Origin: an uncultured Flavobacteriales bacterium
Lineage (GTDB): Bacteria > Bacteroidota > Bacteroidia > Flavobacteriales_D > Parvicellaceae
Length of the DNA stretch: 5,940 bases
NCBI GenBank assembly: GCA_937924345.1
Contig: CALDTD010000292.1
Span: 1-5,940 of the forward strand
Direction of reading: 5' to 3'
The notes beneath the pieces are model-generated. The model saw nothing but the letters and a program-made list of their open reading frames with translations. It was not told the origin of the DNA and ran no database searches. Numbering within the stretch: position 1 is the stretch's first letter; each line of letters opens with the position of its first letter. Positions 1 through 5,940 of the stretch are shown one piece after another. Made by a program: the position numbers and the translations under genes.

Positions 1-144
1 AAGTATGGAAATACAACTGCAGCATCAATTGCGATAGCTCTTTCTGAAGCTGTGGAAGGTGGCAAAGTGAAAGAAAATGATTTGCTTGTTCTAGCTGCCT
101 TTGGTAGTGGATTTACTTGGGGAAGTGTAATTATAAAATGGTAA
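1..144 (+). CDS. fabH: Beta-ketoacyl-ACP synthase III (FabH), C-terminal fragment
   Basis: This is the 3' end of a gene that begins before the window: frame 1 is open from base 1 to a TAA at 142-144, giving 47 residues. The translation opens with KYGNTTAAS and closes with [14 protein letters not shown], the conserved C-terminus of FabH-type condensing enzymes. In this family the Asn of the GNT(S/T)AAS motif (residue 4 here) belongs to the Cys-His-Asn catalytic triad; the Cys and His would lie upstream, outside the window. The family condenses acetyl- or branched acyl-CoA with malonyl-ACP to start fatty acid synthesis in the cytoplasm. The fragment cannot separate housekeeping FabH from a FabH-like paralogue used in another pathway. 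The stop directly abuts the stop of the convergent EI24-type gene. Confidence 0.9.
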   Translation, partial: KYGNTTAASIAIALSEAVEGGKVKENDLLVLAAFGSGFTWGSVIIKW

Positions 145-170
145 TTAGATAGCTTTTACTAATTTTATTT
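143..170 (+). terminator. Weak possible hairpin terminator at the convergent fabH/EI24 junction
   Basis: AATTAG (143-148) and CTAATT (159-164) can pair as a 6-bp stem with a 10-nt loop, followed by a T-rich stretch (165-170). It starts at the fabH stop codon and lies inside the last codons of the convergent gene. The stem has a single G-C pair, so it would be unstable. It is listed because no better terminator exists at this junction. Confidence 0.2.
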
Positions 171-912
171 TGCCTTCTTTTTCTAATTGTTTTAACGAAG
201 ATAAGGTAGCTGCTATTGTTGTAATTGGTAATGTAATTAATATTCCTACAACAGGTATAAATAGCATCAGCGAAAAAATAGCTCCGTTCCCTATCGCAAT
301 ATATTTATTGTTTTTGATAAAGCGTTTACTATCTTGATAGTTAAAGTGTCGCTCTAGTGTGTAGTCCATATTTCCAGCCCCAGCAAAATATGATTGTGTA
401 ATGAATAGTAAAATACTTGTTGCTAAGTTTATAACTGGTATTAAACTCAAAATCACTAGAGGGATTGTAATCGCTAACTCTATTATTAAATTTCTAAAGT
501 TTAGCCGAATACCTCTAATCAAAAGTTCAAAAAATTCTTTCCAGGTATCAGATAAATCTAATTCTTTTTCTGTCAGATAAACTTCAATTTTTTCTGATAA
601 AGGTGTCATAAAAGGAGCTGAAAGAGCCATTACTATATGCTTGTAAATAATTAATCCAAAAATCACTATAATTATTCCTCCCAACCAATTACTAATAGCA
701 ATAAAAGTCTCTTTTCCCCATTCCCAGAACCATAGTTTAGAGACATAATAGCCAATATTATCTGACAAAAAGTAAGCAGATAGAATAACACCTGTTCCTG
801 CTAACAAGCCTACTAAAATAGGTATTATAAAAAACTTTTCTAGCTTTAGTTTTTTTATGTAAAATATAACTTTGCTATAATCTGCAATGCTAGTGGTAGT
901 TTGTTTTATCAT
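145..912 (-). CDS. EI24/CysZ-like multi-pass inner membrane protein
   Basis: This 255-residue integral membrane protein has hydrophobic segments at about residues 27-50, 75-97, 141-178 (probably a bent pair or re-entrant segment) and 208-236. The SAPFMTPLSEKIE stretch after the second segment (about 98-110) and the polar stretch NMDYTLERHF...RFIKNNKYIAIGNG (about 181-210) before the last segment are typical of the EI24 domain family, which includes the sulfate transporter CysZ. The length matches the family. The start ATG (912-910) overlaps the stop of the upstream phosphatase gene as TAATG, so translation is probably coupled, and no other start is needed. It is the last gene of the hydroxylase-phosphatase-EI24 cluster and ends against fabH. 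The family assignment is fairly firm. Sulfate transport is not supported, because no cysteine-biosynthesis genes are nearby, so I give no symbol. Confidence 0.82.
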   Translation of the reverse strand: MIKQTTTSIADYSKVIFYIKKLKLEKFFIIPILVGLLAGTGVILSAYFLSDNIGYYVSKLWFWEWGKETFIAISNWLGGIIIVIFGLIIYKHIVMALSAPFMTPLSEKIEVYLTEKELDLSDTWKEFFELLIRGIRLNFRNLIIELAITIPLVILSLIPVINLATSILLFITQSYFAGAGNMDYTLERHFNYQDSKRFIKNNKYIAIGNGAIFSLMLFIPVVGILITLPITTIAATLSSLKQLEKEGKIKLVKAI

Positions 913-2387
913 TAGATTTTAATTCCTATAAGAGTTACATCATCTAATTGTTCATTATCACCTTTCCAGTTGTTAAAATAAGTTTTGAATGTTTCCTTTT
1001 GTTCAGACATACCTTCGTTATGATATTTTAGTAATAAAGATTTTAATGTTTTTACTTTCATCTTTTTACTATCTATACCTCCAAATTGATCATAGAAACC
1101 GTCAGTAAATAAATAAACAATATCATCTTTCTTTAGCTTTAAAGTCTCGCTGCTAAATGGATCGTTTTTAATATATCGTCCAATAGGTTGTCGAGAAGCT
1201 TTCAGTATAGATAGTTCATTGTTCGAATACACAAAAAGAGAGTTATTGGCCCCAGAGAATTGAAGCATTTTTGTTTTTTTATTTATTCTACAAAAGCAAA
1301 TATCCATTCCATCATTCATACCGTCTTGAAAAGAGTGAACTACAAATTTCTTTACATGGTTTAAAATCTCGCTAGTTTCTGTTAAATTTGATTGAATAAC
1401 AGCTCTATTTAGCGCATTAGAACAAACTATACTCACCATAGAGCCTGGAACTCCATGCCCCGTTGAGTCGGCGACAGCTATATAAATATTTTCTTCATCT
1501 TCATAAGACCAGTAAAAATCACCACTAACGATATCCTTTGGTTGAAAGAAAATAAAGTAGTCTTGAAAATAACTTTTAAGGTGCTCTAGTGAAGGGAGAA
1601 TAGCCTTTTGAATTTTAAGTGCATAATTTATAGAGTCAATAATATCCTTATTTTTTTCTGAAATAATTTTATTCTGATTTATAAATTTCATTTTTTGAGC
1701 ATGGTCTTCATTTAAAATTTGCTTTGTAAAAGGAATGAAGATTAAGGCAATTAACAGTATTACTATAATCGAGATTAATGCTTGATTGAAGAATTGCTTT
1801 TTTACAATATTAGAAAACTCAGTAAATGATATGTCTGCTTCAAGAATAGCAACAACATCTCCTTTACTATTACGAATAGGGCTAAATGCCGAAAGCCAAC
1901 TGCCGTTCTCTGATTTGTATTTTGGAATAGTTCCACCGGATTCAAGTTTATTAATTAAAACTTCGGGAGAATTTACGTACGAGTGTCTATAATAAACGTT
2001 TGAATCTGATCTAACAATATATTTAAATTGTTTTGCAGTTGTGTCAAAAATAAGCGTGTAAATTTCACTATTTAAATTGTTTTCATTTTTCGCAACAGAT
2101 AAAATAGAATGAATTTTATCATACAAATAGTTTTGCCCTAATGCTTTTATTTCATCTTTGATTGTAATATTGTCAGCTAGTAGGCTATGTTCATCACCAT
2201 TTATATTATGACTTATAGATGTTACAATAGCTTTTAATTTGTCTAGTTGTCTTAGCTCCTGTAGTTTTAGATTGTTAAAATATCCATAAGTCAAGAAAAA
2301 GCCGGCGGTAAGTATAATTAACAAGTAAATAATTAATATTATTCTTGTAGAAATATTTTGTAATAACTTTCTTAAAATAGAACTCAT
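912..2387 (-). CDS. Membrane-bound sensor PP2C/SpoIIE-family serine phosphatase
   Basis: The protein has 491 residues. The N-terminus is cytoplasmic, followed by TM1 (about 14-36), an extracytoplasmic region (about 37-200) and TM2 (about 202-220). A charged helical linker (about 222-265, with the NKDIIDSINYALKIQKAILPS signature common before Bacteroidota SpoIIE domains) leads to a C-terminal SpoIIE/PP2C domain (about 275-491). The expected metal-binding acidic residues are present: D290 in VSGDFYW, D307 in ADSTGHGVPG, D362 in GMDICF, D429 in FTDG and D483 in LDDVT, so it should be an active Mn/Mg-dependent Ser/Thr phosphatase. The ectodomain ends with SWLSAFSPIRNSKGDVVAIL, resembling Cache/PDC-type ligand sensors; this is a weaker call. 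I see no HAMP domain. The usual targets are phosphorylated STAS-type anti-sigma antagonists, none of which is nearby. The ATG at 2387 lies 16 bp after the hydroxylase stop, with no Shine-Dalgarno sequence. Confidence 0.92.
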   Translation of the reverse strand: MSSILRKLLQNISTRIILIIYLLIILTAGFFLTYGYFNNLKLQELRQLDKLKAIVTSISHNINGDEHSLLADNITIKDEIKALGQNYLYDKIHSILSVAKNENNLNSEIYTLIFDTTAKQFKYIVRSDSNVYYRHSYVNSPEVLINKLESGGTIPKYKSENGSWLSAFSPIRNSKGDVVAILEADISFTEFSNIVKKQFFNQALISIIVILLIALIFIPFTKQILNEDHAQKMKFINQNKIISEKNKDIIDSINYALKIQKAILPSLEHLKSYFQDYFIFFQPKDIVSGDFYWSYEDEENIYIAVADSTGHGVPGSMVSIVCSNALNRAVIQSNLTETSEILNHVKKFVVHSFQDGMNDGMDICFCRINKKTKMLQFSGANNSLFVYSNNELSILKASRQPIGRYIKNDPFSSETLKLKKDDIVYLFTDGFYDQFGGIDSKKMKVKTLKSLLLKYHNEGMSEQKETFKTYFNNWKGDNEQLDDVTLIGIKI

Positions 2388-2403
2388 AGTGGAGCGGTAT
2401 TGA

Positions 2404-3285
2404 CTAATCTTGTTTGCCTATTGGATAAATAATTTGTTTTGAGAATTGTTTAGGAAATTTATCCAGATTATCAAAGCCTAGTTTTATTTTTTTTCCATCT
2501 TTTGGAATGTAAGCGGTTCTAAAAATGTAGTCCCAAATACTTAGACTAATTCCAAAGTTTACACCTTTCGAATGTTCTTTTGGTAAAAATCGTGCATGAT
2601 GCCAAATGTGCATTTTTGGGTTGTTAAAAATATATTTAAATGGTCCATAACTTACATTTAGGTTTGCATGATTAAGGTGTCCGATAGCAATAGAAATATA
2701 GTAAACAATAAATGCGTCTTGTGGATTAAAGTTTCCGATTAGCATCATCATAATATATTTCATTGGTGTGTAAAATACATTTTCCATCCAGTGATAACGA
2801 AGATGCGCTGCAAACCCCATTTCCTCAACAGAATGGTGTACTTTATGAAATGTCCATAAAAAATCAAATCGATGAAGCATTCGATGTGTAAACCACTGAA
2901 TTAGATCTAAAGTTATAAAAAATAGGACTAATTGAGTGATATATGGTAATTGCTTAGTGTCATAAATGATTAGTGAGTTTGCCCCATTTGGTAGCAGCCC
3001 CTCAAATAAAGTAGCTGTAGCATTAGAAAATGCCGCAAAAATAATAATCTTAAAGATATAAAAATTGAAATACATATAGAAAGCATCTAGCCAAAAATCC
3101 TTTCTAAAAGTGGCTTGGTTTTTACGCCAAGGAAAAGTTATTTCTAATCCCCAAACAAAAATAGAAAGCAATGTAAGCATCCAAAAATAATTCACATACC
3201 AAGGGCTAACTTGAAAAGTTATTTCTTTCCAAACATAGGTAGAAAAACTACTAAAAGAGTTATAGAAAACCGCCTTCAAATCCAT
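2404..3285 (-). CDS. Fatty acid hydroxylase / sterol desaturase family membrane di-iron enzyme
   Basis: This 293-residue membrane protein has hydrophobic stretches at about 30-50, 68-95, 115-132 and 170-205. Its histidine clusters are those of the fatty acid hydroxylase superfamily: HRMLH (H134, H138; HX3H), HKVHH (H147, H150, H151; HX2HH), an intermediate HLNH (H203, H206) and HIWHH (H226, H229, H230; HX2HH). In this family the clusters bind two irons that activate O2 to hydroxylate or desaturate a lipid, sterol, carotenoid or similar hydrophobic substrate, with the active site facing the cytoplasm. All clusters are intact, so activity is expected; the substrate cannot be predicted. It is the first gene of the tight cluster with the SpoIIE-type phosphatase (16-bp gap) and the EI24-type protein, and follows the secreted hydrolase gene after 70 bp on the same strand. 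The ATG at 3285 has no Shine-Dalgarno sequence, which is normal for Bacteroidota. Confidence 0.93.
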   Translation of the reverse strand: MDLKAVFYNSFSSFSTYVWKEITFQVSPWYVNYFWMLTLLSIFVWGLEITFPWRKNQATFRKDFWLDAFYMYFNFYIFKIIIFAAFSNATATLFEGLLPNGANSLIIYDTKQLPYITQLVLFFITLDLIQWFTHRMLHRFDFLWTFHKVHHSVEEMGFAAHLRYHWMENVFYTPMKYIMMMLIGNFNPQDAFIVYYISIAIGHLNHANLNVSYGPFKYIFNNPKMHIWHHARFLPKEHSKGVNFGISLSIWDYIFRTAYIPKDGKKIKLGFDNLDKFPKQFSKQIIYPIGKQD

Positions 3286-3308
3286 TCAATAAAGATACTG
3301 TTTTTATA

Positions 3309-3343
3309 AAAAGATAAGACGCATCTCTTCTAATTCCTTACAA
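3309..3343 (-). promoter_or_regulatory. Weak candidate promoter before the hydroxylase-phosphatase-EI24 cluster
   Basis: In the 70-bp gap 3286-3355, the - strand carries TTG (3343-3341) and TATCTTTT (3316-3309), a 7-of-8 match to TAnnTTTG, separated by 24 bp, slightly longer than the usual range. It would start transcription about 20 bp before the hydroxylase ATG. The gap contains no convincing terminator, so readthrough from the upstream hydrolase gene is also possible. Confidence 0.22.
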
Positions 3344-3355
3344 TTTACTAGGTGA

Positions 3356-4432
3356 CTATTTCTTCATTTCTTTTACAATAAGCATATAAACAGGGAAATG
3401 GTCACTATATCCATTCATGAAGTTAGGTCCAACATAAGTTCTGTGAGGGTATCCTTTATAGCTACCAGTATCATTCTTTAAGTATTCCTTATTGTAAACA
3501 ACTGCTCTGAAAAAGCGATAAGAGTCAAAATTGTTATTTTTTGTTACAAATCCAGGGGTTAAAATTAACTGGTCAAATAAATTCCAAGTGTCTCTCCATG
3601 CAAGTGTTCCTATCCCATTTTTGTAAAATGTTTCCATAGGATTATAGAGTTTATTATCATTCATGTATTCGATCTTCTCAACTGTTTTCATTGCTTTTTT
3701 TACACTTTTATTAGTCGGATCATCATTTAAATCTCCCATATAAACAACTTTAGCATTAGGCTCAGCAGCTTGTATAGAGTCTATTATTTTTCTACCTAGT
3801 TCACCAGCAGCAATTCTTCTTGGAGCACTTCTCTTTTGTCCTCCTCTTCTTGAAGGCCAGTGTGCAACAATTACGTGCATTCGTTCTCCATTCAATTCTC
3901 CAGTGACTAATAGTTGATCTCTAGTTCTAAATGTTTCTCCATCTCCATAAGTGTTTAATGGGTATGCTTTTGAATTTAAGACCTTAAAGTATTTTGGGTT
4001 GTATAATAATCCAACGTCAATTCCTCTAGCATCAGGAGATTCATGGTGTACGACTTGATAATTTCTAGATTTTATACTTTTTACGGCAGCTAAATCTTCC
4101 AAAACCCTTCTGTTTTCTATTTCTGATACCCCAATTAAAGCTAATCCGTCTGGCATTGTTTCTACACCGATTTTACTAATAACTTTGGCCATGTTTGATA
4201 GTTTTTTTGCATAGCGTTCAGAATTAAAGTCTTTTTTTCCAAATGGGGTAAAGTCTTCTTGTAGTATTTTATTGGTGTCTGGATCCACAATTGTATCAAA
4301 TAAATTTTCTAAGTTATAAAATCCTATCCCTGCGATTTCATAGCTTTTTTGGGGGTCTAGTGTAAGTTTTTGCGCTATTGATGAGGTTATGAACGAAATC
4401 CCAATAATTGTTAACAAAGATTTAATATACAT
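3356..4432 (-). CDS. Secreted endonuclease/exonuclease/phosphatase (EEP) family hydrolase
   Basis: The protein has 358 residues. A signal peptide (about 1-20; basic start, hydrophobic core, SSIA|Q cleavage) sends it to the periplasm or beyond; the cleavage site is not followed by a Cys, so it is not a lipoprotein. The EEP fold motifs appear in order: GFYNLENLFD (N40, N43), GVSEIENR (metal-binding E104), DARGIDVGLLYN (about 134-145), VAHWPSRRGG (H191), YMGDLNDDP (D234, N236) and the C-terminal YSDHFPVYM (D344, H345). These are the Mg-binding and catalytic residues of DNase I-like phosphodiesterases, so it should hydrolyse a phosphoester such as nucleic acid or another organic phosphate; the motifs do not say which. 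The ATG at 4432 gives a complete signal peptide. It is transcribed divergently from the TonB-dependent receptor across 97 bp, and may read through into the hydroxylase gene 70 bp downstream. Confidence 0.93.
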   Translation of the reverse strand: MYIKSLLTIIGISFITSSIAQKLTLDPQKSYEIAGIGFYNLENLFDTIVDPDTNKILQEDFTPFGKKDFNSERYAKKLSNMAKVISKIGVETMPDGLALIGVSEIENRRVLEDLAAVKSIKSRNYQVVHHESPDARGIDVGLLYNPKYFKVLNSKAYPLNTYGDGETFRTRDQLLVTGELNGERMHVIVAHWPSRRGGQKRSAPRRIAAGELGRKIIDSIQAAEPNAKVVYMGDLNDDPTNKSVKKAMKTVEKIEYMNDNKLYNPMETFYKNGIGTLAWRDTWNLFDQLILTPGFVTKNNNFDSYRFFRAVVYNKEYLKNDTGSYKGYPHRTYVGPNFMNGYSDHFPVYMLIVKEMKK

Positions 4433-4459
4433 ATTTAATAGTTTTTGATTGTAATAGTT

Positions 4460-4467
4460 TAATTTTG
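4460..4467 (+). promoter_or_regulatory. Candidate -7 element for the TonB-dependent receptor gene
   Basis: TAATTTTG matches the Bacteroidota -7 consensus TAnnTTTG exactly and lies 62 bp before the ATG at 4530. A TTG occurs at 4445-4447, but the 12-bp spacer is shorter than the usual roughly 17-23 bp, so the -33 part is weak. A second, poorer option is TTTG at 4464-4467 with TAACTTTT at 4484-4491 (16-bp spacer). Such short matches are common by chance in AT-rich DNA. Confidence 0.35.
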
Positions 4468-4501
4468 CAAAAGATTAGCGCTTTAACTTTTTTTAACGGT
4501 G

Positions 4502-4509
4502 CAAATATA
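4502..4509 (-). promoter_or_regulatory. Candidate -7 element for the secreted EEP hydrolase gene
   Basis: Read on the - strand this is TATATTTG, an exact TAnnTTTG match, 69 bp before the hydrolase ATG at 4432. No TTG stands at the expected -33 distance, which would fall around the start codon of the divergent receptor gene. If used, transcription would begin near 4495 and leave a leader of about 60 nt. This is inference from the consensus only. Confidence 0.35.
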
Positions 4510-4529
4510 GTGGCTTATTAAACATAAAT

Positions 4530-5940
4530 ATGAAATTTGAAAAAATATTTTTTTTAGGATTTACGTTAGGTTTTGCGGCGTTTACAAATGCTCAGACTGA
4601 TTCTTTAACTGTTGAGGATTCAATTTCAAATATTGTGCCGTTTACTGCTTCAGGAGCAGATTTAGAAGGTTCAGATGCTCAATTGCAAAATGTAAGTGGA
4701 CTTTTACAGTCATCTAGGGATGTATATGCAAGAACAGCAGGTTTTAATTTTAGTGCTGCACGTTTTAGATTAAGAGGATACAGCTCTGAGAATACGCAAG
4801 TTGCTTTAGGTGCTTTACCAGGTAATGATAGAGAGTCTGGTTGGGCAATTTGGGGTAATTGGGGCGGTCTAAACGATATTACACGTTATCCAGAGGTTAA
4901 CACGGGGATTTCATCTTCTCTTTATCAATTTGGTGGAGTTGGAGGTTCTTCTTATATCGATTTAAGAGCTTCGACAAAAAGAGCTGGAAGCCGCTTTTCT
5001 TATGCAGCAACTAATCGATCGTATAGAAACAGAGTAATGTTTACACACAATACAGGTGTATTGAAAAATGGATGGTCTTTTTCAGGGTCGCTTTCTGGTC
5101 GTTGGGCAAAAGAAGGTTATGTAGAAGGAACTAGATATAGTTCAATGGCTTATTTCTTGTCGGTAGGTAAGAAGCTAAATGAAAACCACGAGCTAAACTT
5201 TTCTGTTTTTGGATCTCCAACAGTTCAAGATAGAAGAGGTATTTCAGTTCAAGAGATTTATGATTTAACTGGAGATAATTACTATAATTCTTATTGGGGA
5301 TATCAGACTGATGAGAACGGTGAACGTGTGAAGCGTAATTCTAGAACCAGAAATAATCACAAGCCATATTTATTGTTGTCTGATGACTGGAAAATTAATG
5401 AGAAATCTAAGTTGACAAGTTCTTTATATGCAATTACTGGAACAACAGGGAGTACAAATATAAATTGGAATAATGCAGCAGATCCGAGACCAAATTACTA
5501 CAGGAATTTACCAAGTTACTTTAGGTCTAGAGGTGAAGAAGAAGCTGCTGTTGTAGCAGAAAACGCGTGGAGAGATGGTAATGATCCTACGACAAGTCAA
5601 TTGGATTGGGATGCTATGTATTTCGCAAATTCGAAGAACTTACATACACTCGATAATGCAAATGGAACTGGAGAACAGGAAACAGGTAATAGGTCTAAGT
5701 ATATTTTAGAAGATGCGCGAGTAGATCCAAGACAATATGGAATAGACCTAAATTATCAAAATGCTCTGACAGAAAAACTTTTTTTTACAGCAGTAGCTAA
5801 AGGAGAGTTATATACAAGCAGAAATTATAAAGTAATTAAAGACTTATTGGGAGGTGATTATTGGGTAGATGTTGATCAGTTTGCACAAAGAGATTTTGCA
5901 GATCCTTCTGTGGCACAAAATGACCTTTCAACTCCAAATA
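4530..5940 (+). CDS. TonB-dependent outer membrane receptor, N-terminal part
   Basis: The frame is open from the ATG at 4530 to the window edge (470 codons, no stop), so the 3' end is missing. Residues 1-21 form a signal peptide cleaved at about FTNA|Q. After a short linker of about 30 residues comes a plug domain (about 50-150) containing SGLLQSSRDVY, RFRLRGY, WGNWGGLND and FGGVGGSSYIDLRAS. Beta-barrel sequence follows, with alternating aromatic strands such as SYAATNRSYRNRVMFTHNTG and the conserved WAKEGYVEGT and DPRPNYYRNLPSYF. This matches a flavobacterial TonB-dependent receptor group that lacks the N-terminal carboxypeptidase-regulatory-like domain often seen in SusC-type proteins. It should import a substrate across the outer membrane using TonB-ExbBD energy. 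The substrate is not evident, and no SusD-like partner is visible. The canonical plug 'NG' motif is changed here (L93-G94-A95). Confidence 0.93.
   Translation, partial: MKFEKIFFLGFTLGFAAFTNAQTDSLTVEDSISNIVPFTASGADLEGSDAQLQNVSGLLQSSRDVYARTAGFNFSAARFRLRGYSSENTQVALGALPGNDRESGWAIWGNWGGLNDITRYPEVNTGISSSLYQFGGVGGSSYIDLRASTKRAGSRFSYAATNRSYRNRVMFTHNTGVLKNGWSFSGSLSGRWAKEGYVEGTRYSSMAYFLSVGKKLNENHELNFSVFGSPTVQDRRGISVQEIYDLTGDNYYNSYWGYQTDENGERVKRNSRTRNNHKPYLLLSDDWKINEKSKLTSSLYAITGTTGSTNINWNNAADPRPNYYRNLPSYFRSRGEEEAAVVAENAWRDGNDPTTSQLDWDAMYFANSKNLHTLDNANGTGEQETGNRSKYILEDARVDPRQYGIDLNYQNALTEKLFFTAVAKGELYTSRNYKVIKDLLGGDYWVDVDQFAQRDFADPSVAQNDLSTPN

Noticed and set aside
145..912. Naming the EI24-type gene cysZ (sulfate permease)
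   Set aside because: The domain family is shared, but no cysteine or sulfate assimilation gene is nearby and distant EI24 proteins have uncertain function, so the specific role is not supported.
1786..1992. A 68-codon open frame on the + strand inside the phosphatase gene
   Set aside because: It lies wholly antisense to a well-supported coding region, in the part encoding the sensor domain. It has no recognisable domain, signal or promoter, so it is best explained as a chance open frame.
912..2387. A HAMP domain after TM2 of the phosphatase
   Set aside because: Only about 45-55 residues separate TM2 from the phosphatase domain. They form a charged helical linker without the Pro and Glu pattern of HAMP.
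3301..3312. Perfect 12-bp palindrome TTTTTATAAAAA in the gap before the hydroxylase gene
   Set aside because: It is made only of A and T in AT-rich DNA, has no loop and no G-C pair for a stable hairpin, and resembles no known operator. Chance is the simplest explanation.
4530..5940. A SusC/SusD-type glycan uptake system
   Set aside because: The receptor has no N-terminal carboxypeptidase-regulatory-like domain, and no SusD-like or glycoside hydrolase gene is visible. The region past 5940 is not available.
1..5940. tRNA, rRNA, CRISPR array, insertion sequence, toxin-antitoxin or defence genes
   Set aside because: Reading both strands showed no cloverleaf, direct-repeat array, transposase, terminal inverted repeats or small gene pairs. 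The longest non-coding gap is 97 bp.

Overview
The window looks like chromosomal DNA from a member of the Bacteroidota, most likely the Flavobacteriia. The evidence is the low G+C content, the lack of Shine-Dalgarno sequences before the starts, TAnnTTTG-type -7 promoter elements, signal peptides ending in a short '..A|Q' site, and a TonB-dependent receptor of a type common in flavobacteria. Almost all of it is coding. I see no RNA gene, insertion sequence, CRISPR array or phage gene.

Layout, left to right: (1) the last 47 codons of a + strand fabH-like gene (beta-ketoacyl-ACP synthase III). (2) Four complete genes on the - strand. In their transcription order these are a secreted endonuclease/exonuclease/phosphatase-fold hydrolase (4432-3356), a di-iron fatty acid hydroxylase/sterol desaturase family membrane enzyme (3285-2404), a membrane-anchored sensor phosphatase of the SpoIIE/PP2C class (2387-912), and an EI24/CysZ-like multi-pass membrane protein (912-145). 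(3) A 97-bp divergent intergenic region, 4433-4529. (4) The first 470 codons of a + strand TonB-dependent receptor that runs off the right edge.

The hydroxylase, phosphatase and EI24 genes are packed with gaps of 16 bp and -1 bp (a TAATG stop/start overlap), so they probably form one operon. It ends exactly against the convergent fabH stop, with no base between the two coding regions. A membrane lipid-modifying enzyme, an externally sensing phosphatase and an integral membrane protein suggest an envelope-related unit. No substrate or signal can be read from the sequence. The secreted hydrolase and the outer-membrane receptor are divergently transcribed from the same short region and may act together on a phosphate- or nucleotide-containing substrate, but this is inference.

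I do not see a clearly new biological system here. The best lead is the hydroxylase-phosphatase-EI24 cluster. The divergent hydrolase/receptor pair comes second.
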